This document shows, one piece after another, positions 43,380-52,047 of a stretch of 64,000 nt of DNA. Source of the DNA: DAOUKH01 sp965219875. Lineage in GTDB: Bacteria > Chloroflexota > Dehalococcoidia > SHYB01. The DNA is taken from contig CBDCOW010000003.1 of NCBI GenBank assembly GCA_965219875.1, positions 62,001 through 126,000 of the forward strand, given 5' to 3'. Below the pieces are notes generated by a model. The model was given only the letters and a program-made list of their open reading frames with translations, was not told the origin of the DNA and ran no database searches. A program made the translations under genes and the position numbers. Within the stretch, counting starts at the first letter, position 1. Every line of letters starts with the position of its first letter.

Positions 43380-43862
43380 ATGCCGCCCAACATCAATTGG
43401 TCCAGACTCAACATCGTGCCCGACTACGACACCCAGGAGTGGTGGGACGGGACGAAGGACGACAAGCTCCTCGTCCGAAGCTGCAACGCCTGCGGCCACG
43501 CATGGTGGCCGCCGAGCGTGCCCGGCTGCGCCAGCTGCGGCGAGCTCGAAGACCTCGGCTACGTCGAGAGCAAGGGCACCGGGACGATCCACACCTTCAT
43601 CGTCATCATGCAGCCGATCATCGCGCCGTTCCTCGACGCCGTCCCCTACATCCCCGCCATGATCGACCTCGACGACGTGAAGAACGTCGACGGCAACCCG
43701 GTGCGGCTGCAGGGGGTCATCGACGAAGGCGAGGACCAAGTCGGGATCAACGCGAAGGTCGAGCTCTATTTCGACCAGGTCAGCGACGACGGCAAGAAAG
43801 TCCCGCGCTGGCGGCTCGCCGCCCAACAGCCCGACAACGTCTGGTTGTTCCCCGGTCCATAG
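43380..43862 (+). CDS. Zn-ribbon OB-fold (DUF35) acyl-CoA-associated protein
   Basis: 160 aa. Rubredoxin-like zinc ribbon (CNACGHAWWPPSVPGCASCG, two CxxC) followed by an OB fold with the GTGTIHTF strand and the long VEL..DQ end. DUF35 proteins partner thiolase-like aldolases or hydratases such as Ltp2-ChsH2 in steroid side-chain degradation. The expected partner is the gene at 40144. GAGG lies before the ATG. Confidence 0.88.
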   Translation: MPPNINWSRLNIVPDYDTQEWWDGTKDDKLLVRSCNACGHAWWPPSVPGCASCGELEDLGYVESKGTGTIHTFIVIMQPIIAPFLDAVPYIPAMIDLDDVKNVDGNPVRLQGVIDEGEDQVGINAKVELYFDQVSDDGKKVPRWRLAAQQPDNVWLFPGP

Positions 43863-43890
43863 GCGGTAGGCGGCGGTAGGGAGGTGGACG

Positions 43891-45048
43891 GTGCGGAACG
43901 GGACGTACGTCGTCGACGCCGACGCGCATCAGATGGAGCCGCCGGACTTCTTCCTGGAGTGGATCGACGCCGCATTTGTCGATAGGGCGCCGCGCCTGCA
44001 GAGGTTGGAGTCGGGGCGGCGCTACGTCGTCGAGGGCAAGCCCTTCACCTACGAGCACGGCAAGTACCCCATGGCCGCCCCCGAGTTCCTTGAGGCGGCC
44101 AAGAAGGCCCGCGACCCCTTCTCCGGCGCCGCGAAGACCGGCTTCAGCCCCGCGAAGCGCGTCGAGGACATGGACTCGGAGGGCGTCGACGTCCAGATCA
44201 TCTACCCCAGCGCCGGCGGGCAGATGCTGGGGCGCGAGTTCGACGACCCTGAGCTACTCGCCGCCTGCTGCCGCGCCTACAACGATTGGAGCCGCGCCTA
44301 CTGCGCCGATCACGCCGACCGGCTGCGCTGGGCGGCCATCCTCCCCATCCAGGATGTCGCCCTCGCCGTTGAGGAGGCGGAGCGCGCCGCGGGGCTCGGG
44401 GCCGTCTCCTTCTACGTCCGGCCCCAGCCGGTGAAGGACCGGCTCCTGCCCCACGAGGACTACTGGCCGCTGTGGGAGACCATCGAGCGGCTCGACCGGC
44501 CCATCTCGGTCCACGACTCCGCGTCGTGCTATCTGCCGTCGTTCGGCGACCGGTTCGTCACCCATACTTCCGGCCACATCGTCTCGCACCCCTTCGAGGC
44601 TATGGCCACGATGATGACGTTCATCTGGCACGGCATGTTCGAGCGCTTTCCCAAGCTCACCCTCGTCCACGTCGAGTGCGACGCCGGCTGGCTGCCGTTC
44701 TGGCTCCAGCGCATGGAACAGCACTACGACTTCAGCGGGACCGCCGAGCACCCCGACTTGAAGCGACGGCCCACGGACTACTTCGAGAGCAACATCTTCG
44801 TCGCGGCGCGGGCCGACGAGCCGATGCTGAAGAGCGTGGTCGAGCTCGCCGGCGACGACAACCTGCTTTGGAACTCCGACTATCCCCACCCCGACGGCAC
44901 GTGGCCCTGGGCGCTGGGCGATTTCGACCGGCAGCCGCTGTCCGACGAGAGCCGGCGCAAGATCCTCTGGGAGAACCCCCGCCGCGCCTTCCGCATCGCC
45001 GAGGCGCCCGCGAAATCGGCCCACGTCACTACCGCCGCGGCGGCCTAG
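43891..45048 (+). CDS. amidohydrolase family 2 protein
   Basis: 385 aa. PF04909 metal-dependent hydrolase: VVDADAHQMEPPDFF, SVHDSASCYLP, HVECDAGWLPFW, LWNSDYPHPDGTWP. GTG start with GGGAGGTGG a few bases before. Part of an operon from 43380 to 46196 with a CoA-transferase 20 bp after. It is closest in the window to the gene at 53430 (SDYPHPD motif). Confidence 0.88.
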   Translation: MRNGTYVVDADAHQMEPPDFFLEWIDAAFVDRAPRLQRLESGRRYVVEGKPFTYEHGKYPMAAPEFLEAAKKARDPFSGAAKTGFSPAKRVEDMDSEGVDVQIIYPSAGGQMLGREFDDPELLAACCRAYNDWSRAYCADHADRLRWAAILPIQDVALAVEEAERAAGLGAVSFYVRPQPVKDRLLPHEDYWPLWETIERLDRPISVHDSASCYLPSFGDRFVTHTSGHIVSHPFEAMATMMTFIWHGMFERFPKLTLVHVECDAGWLPFWLQRMEQHYDFSGTAEHPDLKRRPTDYFESNIFVAARADEPMLKSVVELAGDDNLLWNSDYPHPDGTWPWALGDFDRQPLSDESRRKILWENPRRAFRIAEAPAKSAHVTTAAAA

Positions 45049-45068
45049 GGCGAGGACAAGCGAAGCGT

Positions 45069-46196
45069 ATGGCCGGACCACTGGAAGGCTTCCGCATCAT
45101 CGACCTGTGCCGGACGCGGCCGGGGCAGATGGCCTCGGGTGTGCTCGCCGACTACGGCGCCGACGTGATCACCGTCGTCGAGCCCGGCTTTGCACAGAAG
45201 CGGGGCGGCCCCGAGGCGGCCGCCCGCTACGGCGTCAACCTCCGCAACAAGCGCAGCCTCGACCTCAACCTCCGCGCCCCCGATGGCGTCGAGGTCTTCC
45301 TCAAACTCGCCGACCGCTCCGACGCCATTATCGAAAGCAACCGGCCCGGCGTCGTCAAGCGCCTCGGCATCGACTACGAGACCGTCAGCGCGCGCAACCC
45401 TGGGGTCGTCTACTGCTCGCTGTCGGGCTTCGGACAAGAGAGCCCCTACGCCGGCATCGCGGCGCACGACCTGTCGTACCAGGGCATCTCAGGGATGCTG
45501 CCCCAGGACGAGGAGGGGAAGCCCTTCGTCCCTCCCTACAACCAGGCCGACCTCAACGCCTCGTGGTTCGGGGCCATGTCGGTGCTCATGGCGCTGCTGC
45601 GGCGGGAGAAGGACGGCGAGGGCCAGTACATCGACGTCGCCTTCACCGACGTCTCGGTCACCATTCCGCCGGGAGGCGTCGAGGACCGGACGCTCCGCGG
45701 GACCGACCCCGCCTACAGCGTCTACGAGACGCGCGACGGGCGCTATCTGACCCTCAGCATCCGAGAACCGTGGTTCTGGAAGCGTTTTTGCAAGCTGCTT
45801 GGCAAAGAGGAGTGGCTGCCTCATTCCCGGCCCGATGAGCCCCTACGCGCGGAGATGGCCGCCTTCATCGCCGAGGCGGTGCGGGGCAAGACGCTCGACG
45901 AATGGCTCGACCTGCTGCGCGAGAACGACCAGCAGTACGGGCCGGTGAACCGCACCATCGAGGAGCTCGCCGCCGACCTCCATCTCCAAGCCCGCGAGAT
46001 GCTCCTTGACGTGACTCACCCCGTCACCGGAAAGCGGCGCTACGAGCCGGGCTTCGCCCTCAAGTTCTCTCGCACGCCAGCGGCGCTGACCCGGGGCCCC
46101 ACGCTCATGGGGACCGACACCGAAGCCATCCTCCGCGAGCTCGGCTACGACGCCGCCCAGATCGCGGCGCTGAACGCCGCCGGCGTCACCGCCTAG
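45069..46196 (+). CDS. CaiB/BaiF CoA-transferase, stand-alone
   Basis: 375 aa. Class III CoA-transferase with LEGFRIIDLCRTRPGQ, DYGADVITVVEP, NKRSLDLNL, and the catalytic Asp in NQADLNASW, 21 residues before the DGEGQ turn. It is the only unpaired member in the window and probably works as the usual interlocked homodimer. Last gene of the operon with the amidohydrolase. Confidence 0.92.
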   Translation: MAGPLEGFRIIDLCRTRPGQMASGVLADYGADVITVVEPGFAQKRGGPEAAARYGVNLRNKRSLDLNLRAPDGVEVFLKLADRSDAIIESNRPGVVKRLGIDYETVSARNPGVVYCSLSGFGQESPYAGIAAHDLSYQGISGMLPQDEEGKPFVPPYNQADLNASWFGAMSVLMALLRREKDGEGQYIDVAFTDVSVTIPPGGVEDRTLRGTDPAYSVYETRDGRYLTLSIREPWFWKRFCKLLGKEEWLPHSRPDEPLRAEMAAFIAEAVRGKTLDEWLDLLRENDQQYGPVNRTIEELAADLHLQAREMLLDVTHPVTGKRRYEPGFALKFSRTPAALTRGPTLMGTDTEAILRELGYDAAQIAALNAAGVTA

Positions 46197-46202
46197 CGGC
46201 GC

Positions 46203-47360
46203 TTACCACTTCTCCCAGACCGGCACCTTGGTCGGCAGGGCGACCTGGGCACGGCCCGTCGCCGTGATCTCGCCGATCTGGTTCTCGGCCCACACGTCGA
46301 GGTCGACCAGGTGCTCGCCGTCCGTGCTTTGCTTGCCGGTGACCCTGCCCTTCAGCCACGTCGTGTCGCCGACGTAGTTGAAGCGGCGCACCTCGCCGTA
46401 GAGCCGCTTGAGGAAGCCGTCGTCGCCCATCCAGTTGGTCAGCGGATGGCCGAGCCAGGACATGCGCTGGCAGCCGTAGTCGTAGGCCATGGGAAGGCCC
46501 GCCACGCCCGCGGTGTCGGAGGCGGCGTGGACGCGGATCACCGCTTCCAGCGCGCCGCTGCGCGGGTCGCGGTAGCCCCAGGCGGGATGGCGGCGGAACT
46601 CGCGCAGCGCGAAGACGTGCCCCAACCCGCCGATGCAGCCCGCCTCGAACGCCGCGATGTCGCCCATGCTCAGCGGCCCCTTCACCACCGAGGGAATCTC
46701 GTCGCCCTCGCTGACGTCCTCCCAGAAGCGGGGGGCGGCGCCGCGAATCTCCTCGTTGAGCATGTGGTCTTCGATGGCGAGTATCTCGTCCTCGGTGTAG
46801 CGGTGGGGCTCGCGCTGGTACTTGCCCCGCTCCCTGGCGGCGCGGCGCTCGGCGCGGAACTGCCAGCCCTTGCACTCGGCGATCGTCTCGCCCCGCTGGT
46901 TCCGGTAGGTCGAAATACTCGACTGAATGAAGACGCGCCCGGCGAACTCGCCCTTCTTCTCTTCGAGATCGGTGAACTGCTCCTGCACCGTGATCTCGTC
47001 GTCGAGGTAGATGGGCCGGTGCCACAGCCAATCGTTGCCGGCGTGGAAGCCGTGGACGCCGGGAAGGCCGCCGGTGCGCCCCGAGGTCCAGTAGACGCTG
47101 TAGAGGAACGTCGGCGGCGCGATGATCTTGCCCCAGCGGGTCTTCTGGGCGTACTCCGCGTCGACCCAGAGAGGATTGGGGTCGCCGATGCCCCGGATGA
47201 AGTGGCGGATGTTGTCCCGGGTCGCCGCCTCGTGGAGCGGCCCCATACCGTAGAAGCTGGGGCGGTTATAGGTCCCGATGCGGCTCCGCAGCCGTTCGAG
47301 CGCCTCCTCGGTGATCTTGCCCTCGGCGATCTTGGGCTTTTCGGCGGCGCTATCGGCCAT
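46203..47360 (-). CDS. two-domain MaoC-like acyl dehydratase
   Basis: 385 aa. Paralogue of the 3381-4529 protein: ITEEALERLRSRIG, DPNPLWVDAEYA, PGVHGFHAG, a central EDEI helix, WEDVSEGDEIPSVVKGPLS and YDYGCQRMSWLGH. Two hot-dog halves. GGGAGG lies 6 nt before the ATG at 47360. Predicted acyl-CoA hydratase/dehydratase. Convergent with the CoA-transferase operon. Confidence 0.8.
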   Translation of the reverse strand: MADSAAEKPKIAEGKITEEALERLRSRIGTYNRPSFYGMGPLHEAATRDNIRHFIRGIGDPNPLWVDAEYAQKTRWGKIIAPPTFLYSVYWTSGRTGGLPGVHGFHAGNDWLWHRPIYLDDEITVQEQFTDLEEKKGEFAGRVFIQSSISTYRNQRGETIAECKGWQFRAERRAARERGKYQREPHRYTEDEILAIEDHMLNEEIRGAAPRFWEDVSEGDEIPSVVKGPLSMGDIAAFEAGCIGGLGHVFALREFRRHPAWGYRDPRSGALEAVIRVHAASDTAGVAGLPMAYDYGCQRMSWLGHPLTNWMGDDGFLKRLYGEVRRFNYVGDTTWLKGRVTGKQSTDGEHLVDLDVWAENQIGEITATGRAQVALPTKVPVWEKW

Positions 47361-47455
47361 GGCGTGCCTCCCTAGGAGTCTCGCGCCCGGCCGGTCCGCG
47401 GCGCGGGCGGTGGTCATGATACATGACGGTGGACGGCTGGCTGCGTTTGCGCTCT

Positions 47456-47464
47456 TGGTACACT
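47456..47464 (+). promoter_or_regulatory. extended -10 promoter of the Cache-like lipoprotein
   Basis: TGGTACACT, with AGGAGGGG and the ATG at 47493 about 28 bases further on. Confidence 0.45.
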
Positions 47465-47492
47465 GGAAGCCAGCCCGTGCAGGAGGGGTTGC

Positions 47493-48365
47493 ATGAGACG
47501 AATCGGCGCACGATTCTGCCTGATCATCGGCATGGCGTTCATCGCCGCCCTTGCCATCGCCGCCTGCGGCGACGGCGACCCGACCCTGCCCCCCAAGTCG
47601 GACCCCGCCGCCTACACCAAGGCCGTCGTGCAACAGGCCATCGACTACTACGACGACAACGGCCGCGGCGAGACCGTCGACTTCTACAACTCCCCCGAGA
47701 GCGTGGACGGCCCTTGGTACGTCTTCATCGGCGCTGAGAATGACGTCGTGGTCGCCCACGCCACCATCCCGGACCTCTTAGGAAAGCTCCCCGACGCTGT
47801 TCGAGGGCCGGACGGCTATCCCACCGGCCGGCAAATCGCCGCCGCCGCCACCGAGGATGGCGCCTGGGTGGAGTATAGCCACCTGAACCCGGCCGCCGGC
47901 AGTGTGGATACGAAGCATTCTTGGGTGATCAGACACGATGGACTCTTGTTTGGGTCGGGGTGGTACGAGCCCGGCCCGTCGAAGTCGGACCCGGCCGCCT
48001 ACACCCAGGCCTTTGTGCGGCAGGCGCTGCGCCTCTACGACGCCCTGGGCCGCGGCGAGACCGTCGACTTCTACAACTCCCCCGAGAGCGTCGACGGCCC
48101 CTGGTACGTGGCCATGTACGACGAGGATACGAACACCATCGCGCATCCCCTACGCAAGGACTTCCTCGGCACGAGTCCCAGGGAGCGCTCCGACGTCAAC
48201 GGCAAGCCCTACGGACTAGAGGTCGTCGCCGCTACCGAAGAAGGCCGCTGGGTGGACTACGTGTTCGTCAATCCCACTTCCGGTGAGACCGAGCAGAAGC
48301 ACACCTGGGTCATCAAGTACGACGGTCTGCTCTTCCTGTCGGGCTGGTACGAGCCTGCCAACTGA
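47493..48365 (+). CDS. lipoprotein with two Cache-like repeats
   Basis: 290 aa. Lipoprotein signal peptide with lipobox LAIAAC (Cys about 27). Two homologous units of about 125 residues follow, each with KSDPAAYT, RGETVDFYNSPESVDGPWYV, EEGxWVxY, NP, KH(S/T)WVI and GLLFxSGWYEP. This pattern fits single-Cache sensor domains, found here without any signalling partner. It may be a surface ligand-binding protein. Isolated transcription unit. Confidence 0.75.
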   Translation: MRRIGARFCLIIGMAFIAALAIAACGDGDPTLPPKSDPAAYTKAVVQQAIDYYDDNGRGETVDFYNSPESVDGPWYVFIGAENDVVVAHATIPDLLGKLPDAVRGPDGYPTGRQIAAAATEDGAWVEYSHLNPAAGSVDTKHSWVIRHDGLLFGSGWYEPGPSKSDPAAYTQAFVRQALRLYDALGRGETVDFYNSPESVDGPWYVAMYDEDTNTIAHPLRKDFLGTSPRERSDVNGKPYGLEVVAATEEGRWVDYVFVNPTSGETEQKHTWVIKYDGLLFLSGWYEPAN

Positions 48366-48366
48366 T

Positions 48367-49608
48367 CTAGTAGACGGCGCCGGACGCTTCGAGACGCCGC
48401 AGCTCGTCGGGCGGCGTGCCGAGCAGCCCGCCGAGGACGCTCTCGTTGTGCTGGCCCAGCAGCGGCGCGGGCGACGCGATGCGCCCCGGCGTCCGAGACA
48501 GGCGCCAAGCGAGGCCGTAGAGCCACTCGGCGCCGGCCATGGGGTGCTCCATCTCGACCCACGCGCCGCGTTCGCGGAAGTGCGGGTCGAGGAACTGGTC
48601 CTCGATGTTCATCACGGGAAAGGCCGCGACGCCTTCCGCTTGTAGGTCCGCGGTGAGCTCGCCGGCGTCGAAGCGGACAGTCCATTGGCGCAGCGCCGCG
48701 TCCAGCGCCTCGCGCCGGCGCAGCCGGCGGTAGGAGTCGGCGAAGCGCGGGTCGCGGGTCCAAGGAGCGGGTCCGAGGCGACTCGCCGCGGCGCATAGAC
48801 CGCGCCACTCGTCCTCGCCGCCCACCGCGATGCTGATCCACCGGTCGGCGCCGGCGCAGGGATAGGCGCCGTGCGGGGCGAGGCCGACGCCGGCATTGCC
48901 GATGGGCGCAGGGGCGCGCCGGTTCATGGTGACGTCCATGACCGCCTCGCCGAGCCACGACACGGTGCCCTCGAGCTGCGCCGCCTCGATGTACTGCCCT
49001 CGTCCGGTGCGCGACCGGTGGCGCAGGGCCGCGGTTGCGGCCATCGCCGCGTGCAGTCCGGCGACTGCGTCGCTCCACGCGGATTGAAGCTCGCCCACCA
49101 GCGCACCGTCCTCGTAGCCCACCAGACTCATCAGGCCGGAGAGCGCCAGCACGATGGGCGCGTAGGCGATGACGTCGCGCAGCGGCCCGCTGTTCCCCGC
49201 CGCCGGCATGGCCACAACCACGATGTCGGGGCGAAGGCGGCGGAGGGCGGCGTAGTCGAGGCCGAGCCGGTCCATCACGCCGGGGGAGAAGTTGTCGATC
49301 ACGATGTCGGAGCGGGCGATGAGGCCGCGGAGCAGGTCGAGCCCCTCGGACTCCTTGAGGTTCAGGGTCACGCTCTGCTTGTTGCGGTTGAGACCGTGGA
49401 AGACGGGTTGCAGCTCGGGCCAGCGACCCTCGTCGCCGCCCGCAGCGTCCTCTCCCACCATCGGCCGGCCGAGCCGCATGCCGTCCATCTTGACCCGGCT
49501 CTCGACCTTGATGACCTCGGCGCCCATGTCGGCGAGGAGATGGGCCGCCATCGGCGCGGCCCACGCGCTCCCCAAGTCGATCACCCGGTAGCCCGCGAGC
49601 GCGTCCAT
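48367..49608 (-). CDS. CaiB/BaiF CoA-transferase (pair member 2, catalytic)
   Basis: 413 aa. Catalytic Asp in AWSDAVAGL, 21 residues before TGRGQ. Starts GYRVIDLGSAWAAPMAAHLLADMGAE in outline. Fourth gene of a leftward run of four CoA-transferase genes (53321 to 48367). The stop of the preceding gene ends 2 bases before this ATG. Pairs with the Asp-less gene at 49611-50831. Confidence 0.92.
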   Translation of the reverse strand: MDALAGYRVIDLGSAWAAPMAAHLLADMGAEVIKVESRVKMDGMRLGRPMVGEDAAGGDEGRWPELQPVFHGLNRNKQSVTLNLKESEGLDLLRGLIARSDIVIDNFSPGVMDRLGLDYAALRRLRPDIVVVAMPAAGNSGPLRDVIAYAPIVLALSGLMSLVGYEDGALVGELQSAWSDAVAGLHAAMAATAALRHRSRTGRGQYIEAAQLEGTVSWLGEAVMDVTMNRRAPAPIGNAGVGLAPHGAYPCAGADRWISIAVGGEDEWRGLCAAASRLGPAPWTRDPRFADSYRRLRRREALDAALRQWTVRFDAGELTADLQAEGVAAFPVMNIEDQFLDPHFRERGAWVEMEHPMAGAEWLYGLAWRLSRTPGRIASPAPLLGQHNESVLGGLLGTPPDELRRLEASGAVY

Positions 49609-49610
49609 GG

Positions 49611-50831
49611 TCAGACCACCCCCGCGCGGCGTAGGCCGGCCAGGTGGAGCCCGAGCCGGTCTCGAAGCACCTCGGCGTTGTGCTCGCCCAGACGCGGCGC
49701 GGGGCGGTCAAGCCGCCACGGACTTTCGGAGAAGCGGTAGGGCGGACCGGGATAGAGCACGCTGTCGCCGCCCTCGGCGTCGACCGTTTGCCAGAAGCCA
49801 CGTTCGGCGAGGTGGGAATCGGCGACTGCCTCGCCGATGGTCTTCACCGGAACGCAAGGGACGCGCCGTGCCCTCGTCGTCTCGAAGATCTCCTCCTTGG
49901 TGCGCTCGGCGAACCAGGGCGCTATCAACGCCTCCGCCTCCTCGGGGTACTCCTCCGACATGGCGCGGCGGTTGCGGAACCGCGGCTCCGAGTACCACGG
50001 CTGATCGCCGAGCACCTCCAGGAAGCGCCGGTACTGCGCCAGCTGCGGCGCGTCGATGCAGATGTGGCCGTCGAGGGCGGGCAGCACACAGTTGGGGAAG
50101 AGCCCCAGACTCATGCGGTTGCCCCAGCGTCGGCCCGGAATCCCTTTGTATATGTAGGTTGGAAGGTGGTAGCCGTTGAGGAGGAGTGCCGGCGCCTCCG
50201 CGACCGCGGCGTCGACGACCTGCCCCTCGCCGTCGCGGTCGCGCGCCTGCAGGGCCATGACGACGGCGAGCGCCGCGGCGAAACCGCCAAGGTAGGCGTT
50301 CTGCTGCAACGGGATCGTCAGCGGCTCGCGGTCGGGGAAGCCCGTTCCGAAGCTCAGGCCGCCGGCGGCGCTGATGTTGATGTCGTAGGCCGCGTAGTCT
50401 CGGTACGGCCCCGTCTCGCCGAACGGCGTGATTGAGGCCGCGATCAACCCGGGTCGCCGCTCGCGGAGGGCGTCGAGATCGAGCGCACTGCGGACGCGGC
50501 CCTGCGCTACGAGCACGTCGGCGCCCTCCAGCAGGCGGTCCACCAGCGCCGCCCCCGTCGCCGTAGCGGCGTCGATGGTGACCGAGCGCTTGTTGGCATT
50601 GAGAAAACGAAAGAGGCCGCTCGCCTCGGAGTCCGGGGCGTCGCCGGGGAAGGGGCCGTGGGAGCGGAGCGGGTCGCCCTGGGGCGGCTCGACCTTGATC
50701 GTATCGGCGCCCAAGTCGGCCAGCGTCCGCGAGCAGAACGCGCCGGCGACCCCTTCGGCGATCTCGACGACGGCGACCCCGGCCAGCGGGCCCGGCGGCG
50801 CGGACGCGGGGCGGGGTCGCTCTGGGGACAT
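49611..50831 (-). CDS. CaiB/BaiF family protein lacking catalytic Asp (pair member 1)
   Basis: 406 aa. Class III fold (VAVVEIAEGVAGAFCSRTLADLGAD, NANKRSVTID, SITPFGETGPYRDY) but Ala where the Asp should be (QQNAYLGG). ATG at 50831; the upstream coding-like extension overlaps the preceding gene and was rejected. It lies 4 bases after the stop of the previous CoA-transferase and 2 bases before the next. Predicted structural partner of 48367-49608. Confidence 0.9.
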   Translation of the reverse strand: MSPERPRPASAPPGPLAGVAVVEIAEGVAGAFCSRTLADLGADTIKVEPPQGDPLRSHGPFPGDAPDSEASGLFRFLNANKRSVTIDAATATGAALVDRLLEGADVLVAQGRVRSALDLDALRERRPGLIAASITPFGETGPYRDYAAYDINISAAGGLSFGTGFPDREPLTIPLQQNAYLGGFAAALAVVMALQARDRDGEGQVVDAAVAEAPALLLNGYHLPTYIYKGIPGRRWGNRMSLGLFPNCVLPALDGHICIDAPQLAQYRRFLEVLGDQPWYSEPRFRNRRAMSEEYPEEAEALIAPWFAERTKEEIFETTRARRVPCVPVKTIGEAVADSHLAERGFWQTVDAEGGDSVLYPGPPYRFSESPWRLDRPAPRLGEHNAEVLRDRLGLHLAGLRRAGVV

Positions 50832-50835
50832 GGGG

Positions 50836-52047
50836 TTACTCGAAAGCGCCCGCCTCCGCGAGCGTGTTGATCGCGGCGCTCGAAAGGCCGAGCACGTCGC
50901 CGAGGATATAGCCGTTATGCTCGCCGAGCAAGGGAGATGGGCGCTGCGTGGGCGTTCCGTCCGGCGTGGAGCGCCAGGCCAGGCCCTGCACCGCGCGCCG
51001 CCCCATGCGGGGGTGCTCCACGTCGCGCCAGGCCCCCCGCTCGCGCAGGTGCGCATCGTCGAACAGCATCTCGCCGCTCGCCGCGGGATAGGCCGCGACG
51101 CCGGCCCGCTGCAACGACCGCGCCAGCGGGACCGCCGCCCTCCGCCGCGTCCAGGCCTCCACCTCGGCGTCGAGCTCCGCGGCGCGGCGGAGACGGCGGT
51201 AGGCGTCGGCGAAGCGTCGGTCGCGGGCCAGGGCGGGACGCCCCATCACCCCGCACAGCGCGCGGAACTCGGCGTCGGACCCCACCGAGATCGTGATCCA
51301 ATCGTCGCCTCGGCAGCGGTACAGACCGTGGGGGGCGCGCCGCGGGTCGCGGTTCCCCACCCGTGTGGGAACGGTACCGGTCATCAGGTGCTCGAACACG
51401 GCGGTCCCCGCGAGCGCCGCGATGGCCTCGACGGACGAGTGGTCGACGTATTGCCCTTCGCCGGTGTGCTCGCGGCGCCAAAGCGCGCAGAGCACGGCGT
51501 AGGCGAGGGCGGCGCCGACGCGCAGGTCGATGGAGTCCCGCAGCTCGGCGGGCGGGCCGTCCTCGTAGCCGGTGAGGCTCCCCAAGCCGCCGCTGGCGTT
51601 GAAGACGGAGGCGTAGCCCGGATAGGCGCTCTCCGGCCCGCTGCCCCCGAAGGCCGAGCTCGACGCCACGATGATCGTCGGGTTGCGCCGCCGCAGCGCC
51701 TCGTAACCGATGCCCATGCGGTCGAGGACGCCGGTGCGGAAGTTCTCCACGAGCACGTCGCTGACCGCCGCCAGCGATTCAATCGTCTCCACACCGCCGG
51801 CGCGCTTCAGGTTGAGCCGGAGCCCCAGCTTGTTCAGGTTGACGCTGTTGAACGTCGGCGAGGCGTCGGGGTCGAGATCGATCGCGTACTGGCCGCGGCG
51901 CATGCCGTCGAGGTTCGAAGCCGTTTCGACCTTGATGACCTCGGCTCCAAGCAGGGCAAGCTGGAGCGAGCAGTACGGCCCCGCAAGGTTCCAGGTGAAG
52001 TCCAGGACGCGCACGCCGCTCAGAGGGGCACGCGGGGCGCCGCTCAT
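50836..52047 (-). CDS. CaiB/BaiF CoA-transferase (pair member 2, catalytic)
   Basis: 403 aa. Catalytic Asp in DSIDLRVGA, 21 residues before TGEGQ. Begins GVRVLDFTWNLAGPY. The start ATG overlaps the previous gene stop in ATGA (52044-52047), showing tight coupling with the Asp-less gene upstream. Substrate unknown. Confidence 0.92.
   Translation of the reverse strand: MSGAPRAPLSGVRVLDFTWNLAGPYCSLQLALLGAEVIKVETASNLDGMRRGQYAIDLDPDASPTFNSVNLNKLGLRLNLKRAGGVETIESLAAVSDVLVENFRTGVLDRMGIGYEALRRRNPTIIVASSSAFGGSGPESAYPGYASVFNASGGLGSLTGYEDGPPAELRDSIDLRVGAALAYAVLCALWRREHTGEGQYVDHSSVEAIAALAGTAVFEHLMTGTVPTRVGNRDPRRAPHGLYRCRGDDWITISVGSDAEFRALCGVMGRPALARDRRFADAYRRLRRAAELDAEVEAWTRRRAAVPLARSLQRAGVAAYPAASGEMLFDDAHLRERGAWRDVEHPRMGRRAVQGLAWRSTPDGTPTQRPSPLLGEHNGYILGDVLGLSSAAINTLAEAGAFE

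Noticed and set aside
50832..51056. Longer start for the 49611 CoA-transferase
   Set aside because: The extension overlaps the preceding CoA-transferase gene out of frame; the ATG at 50831 fits the family start.
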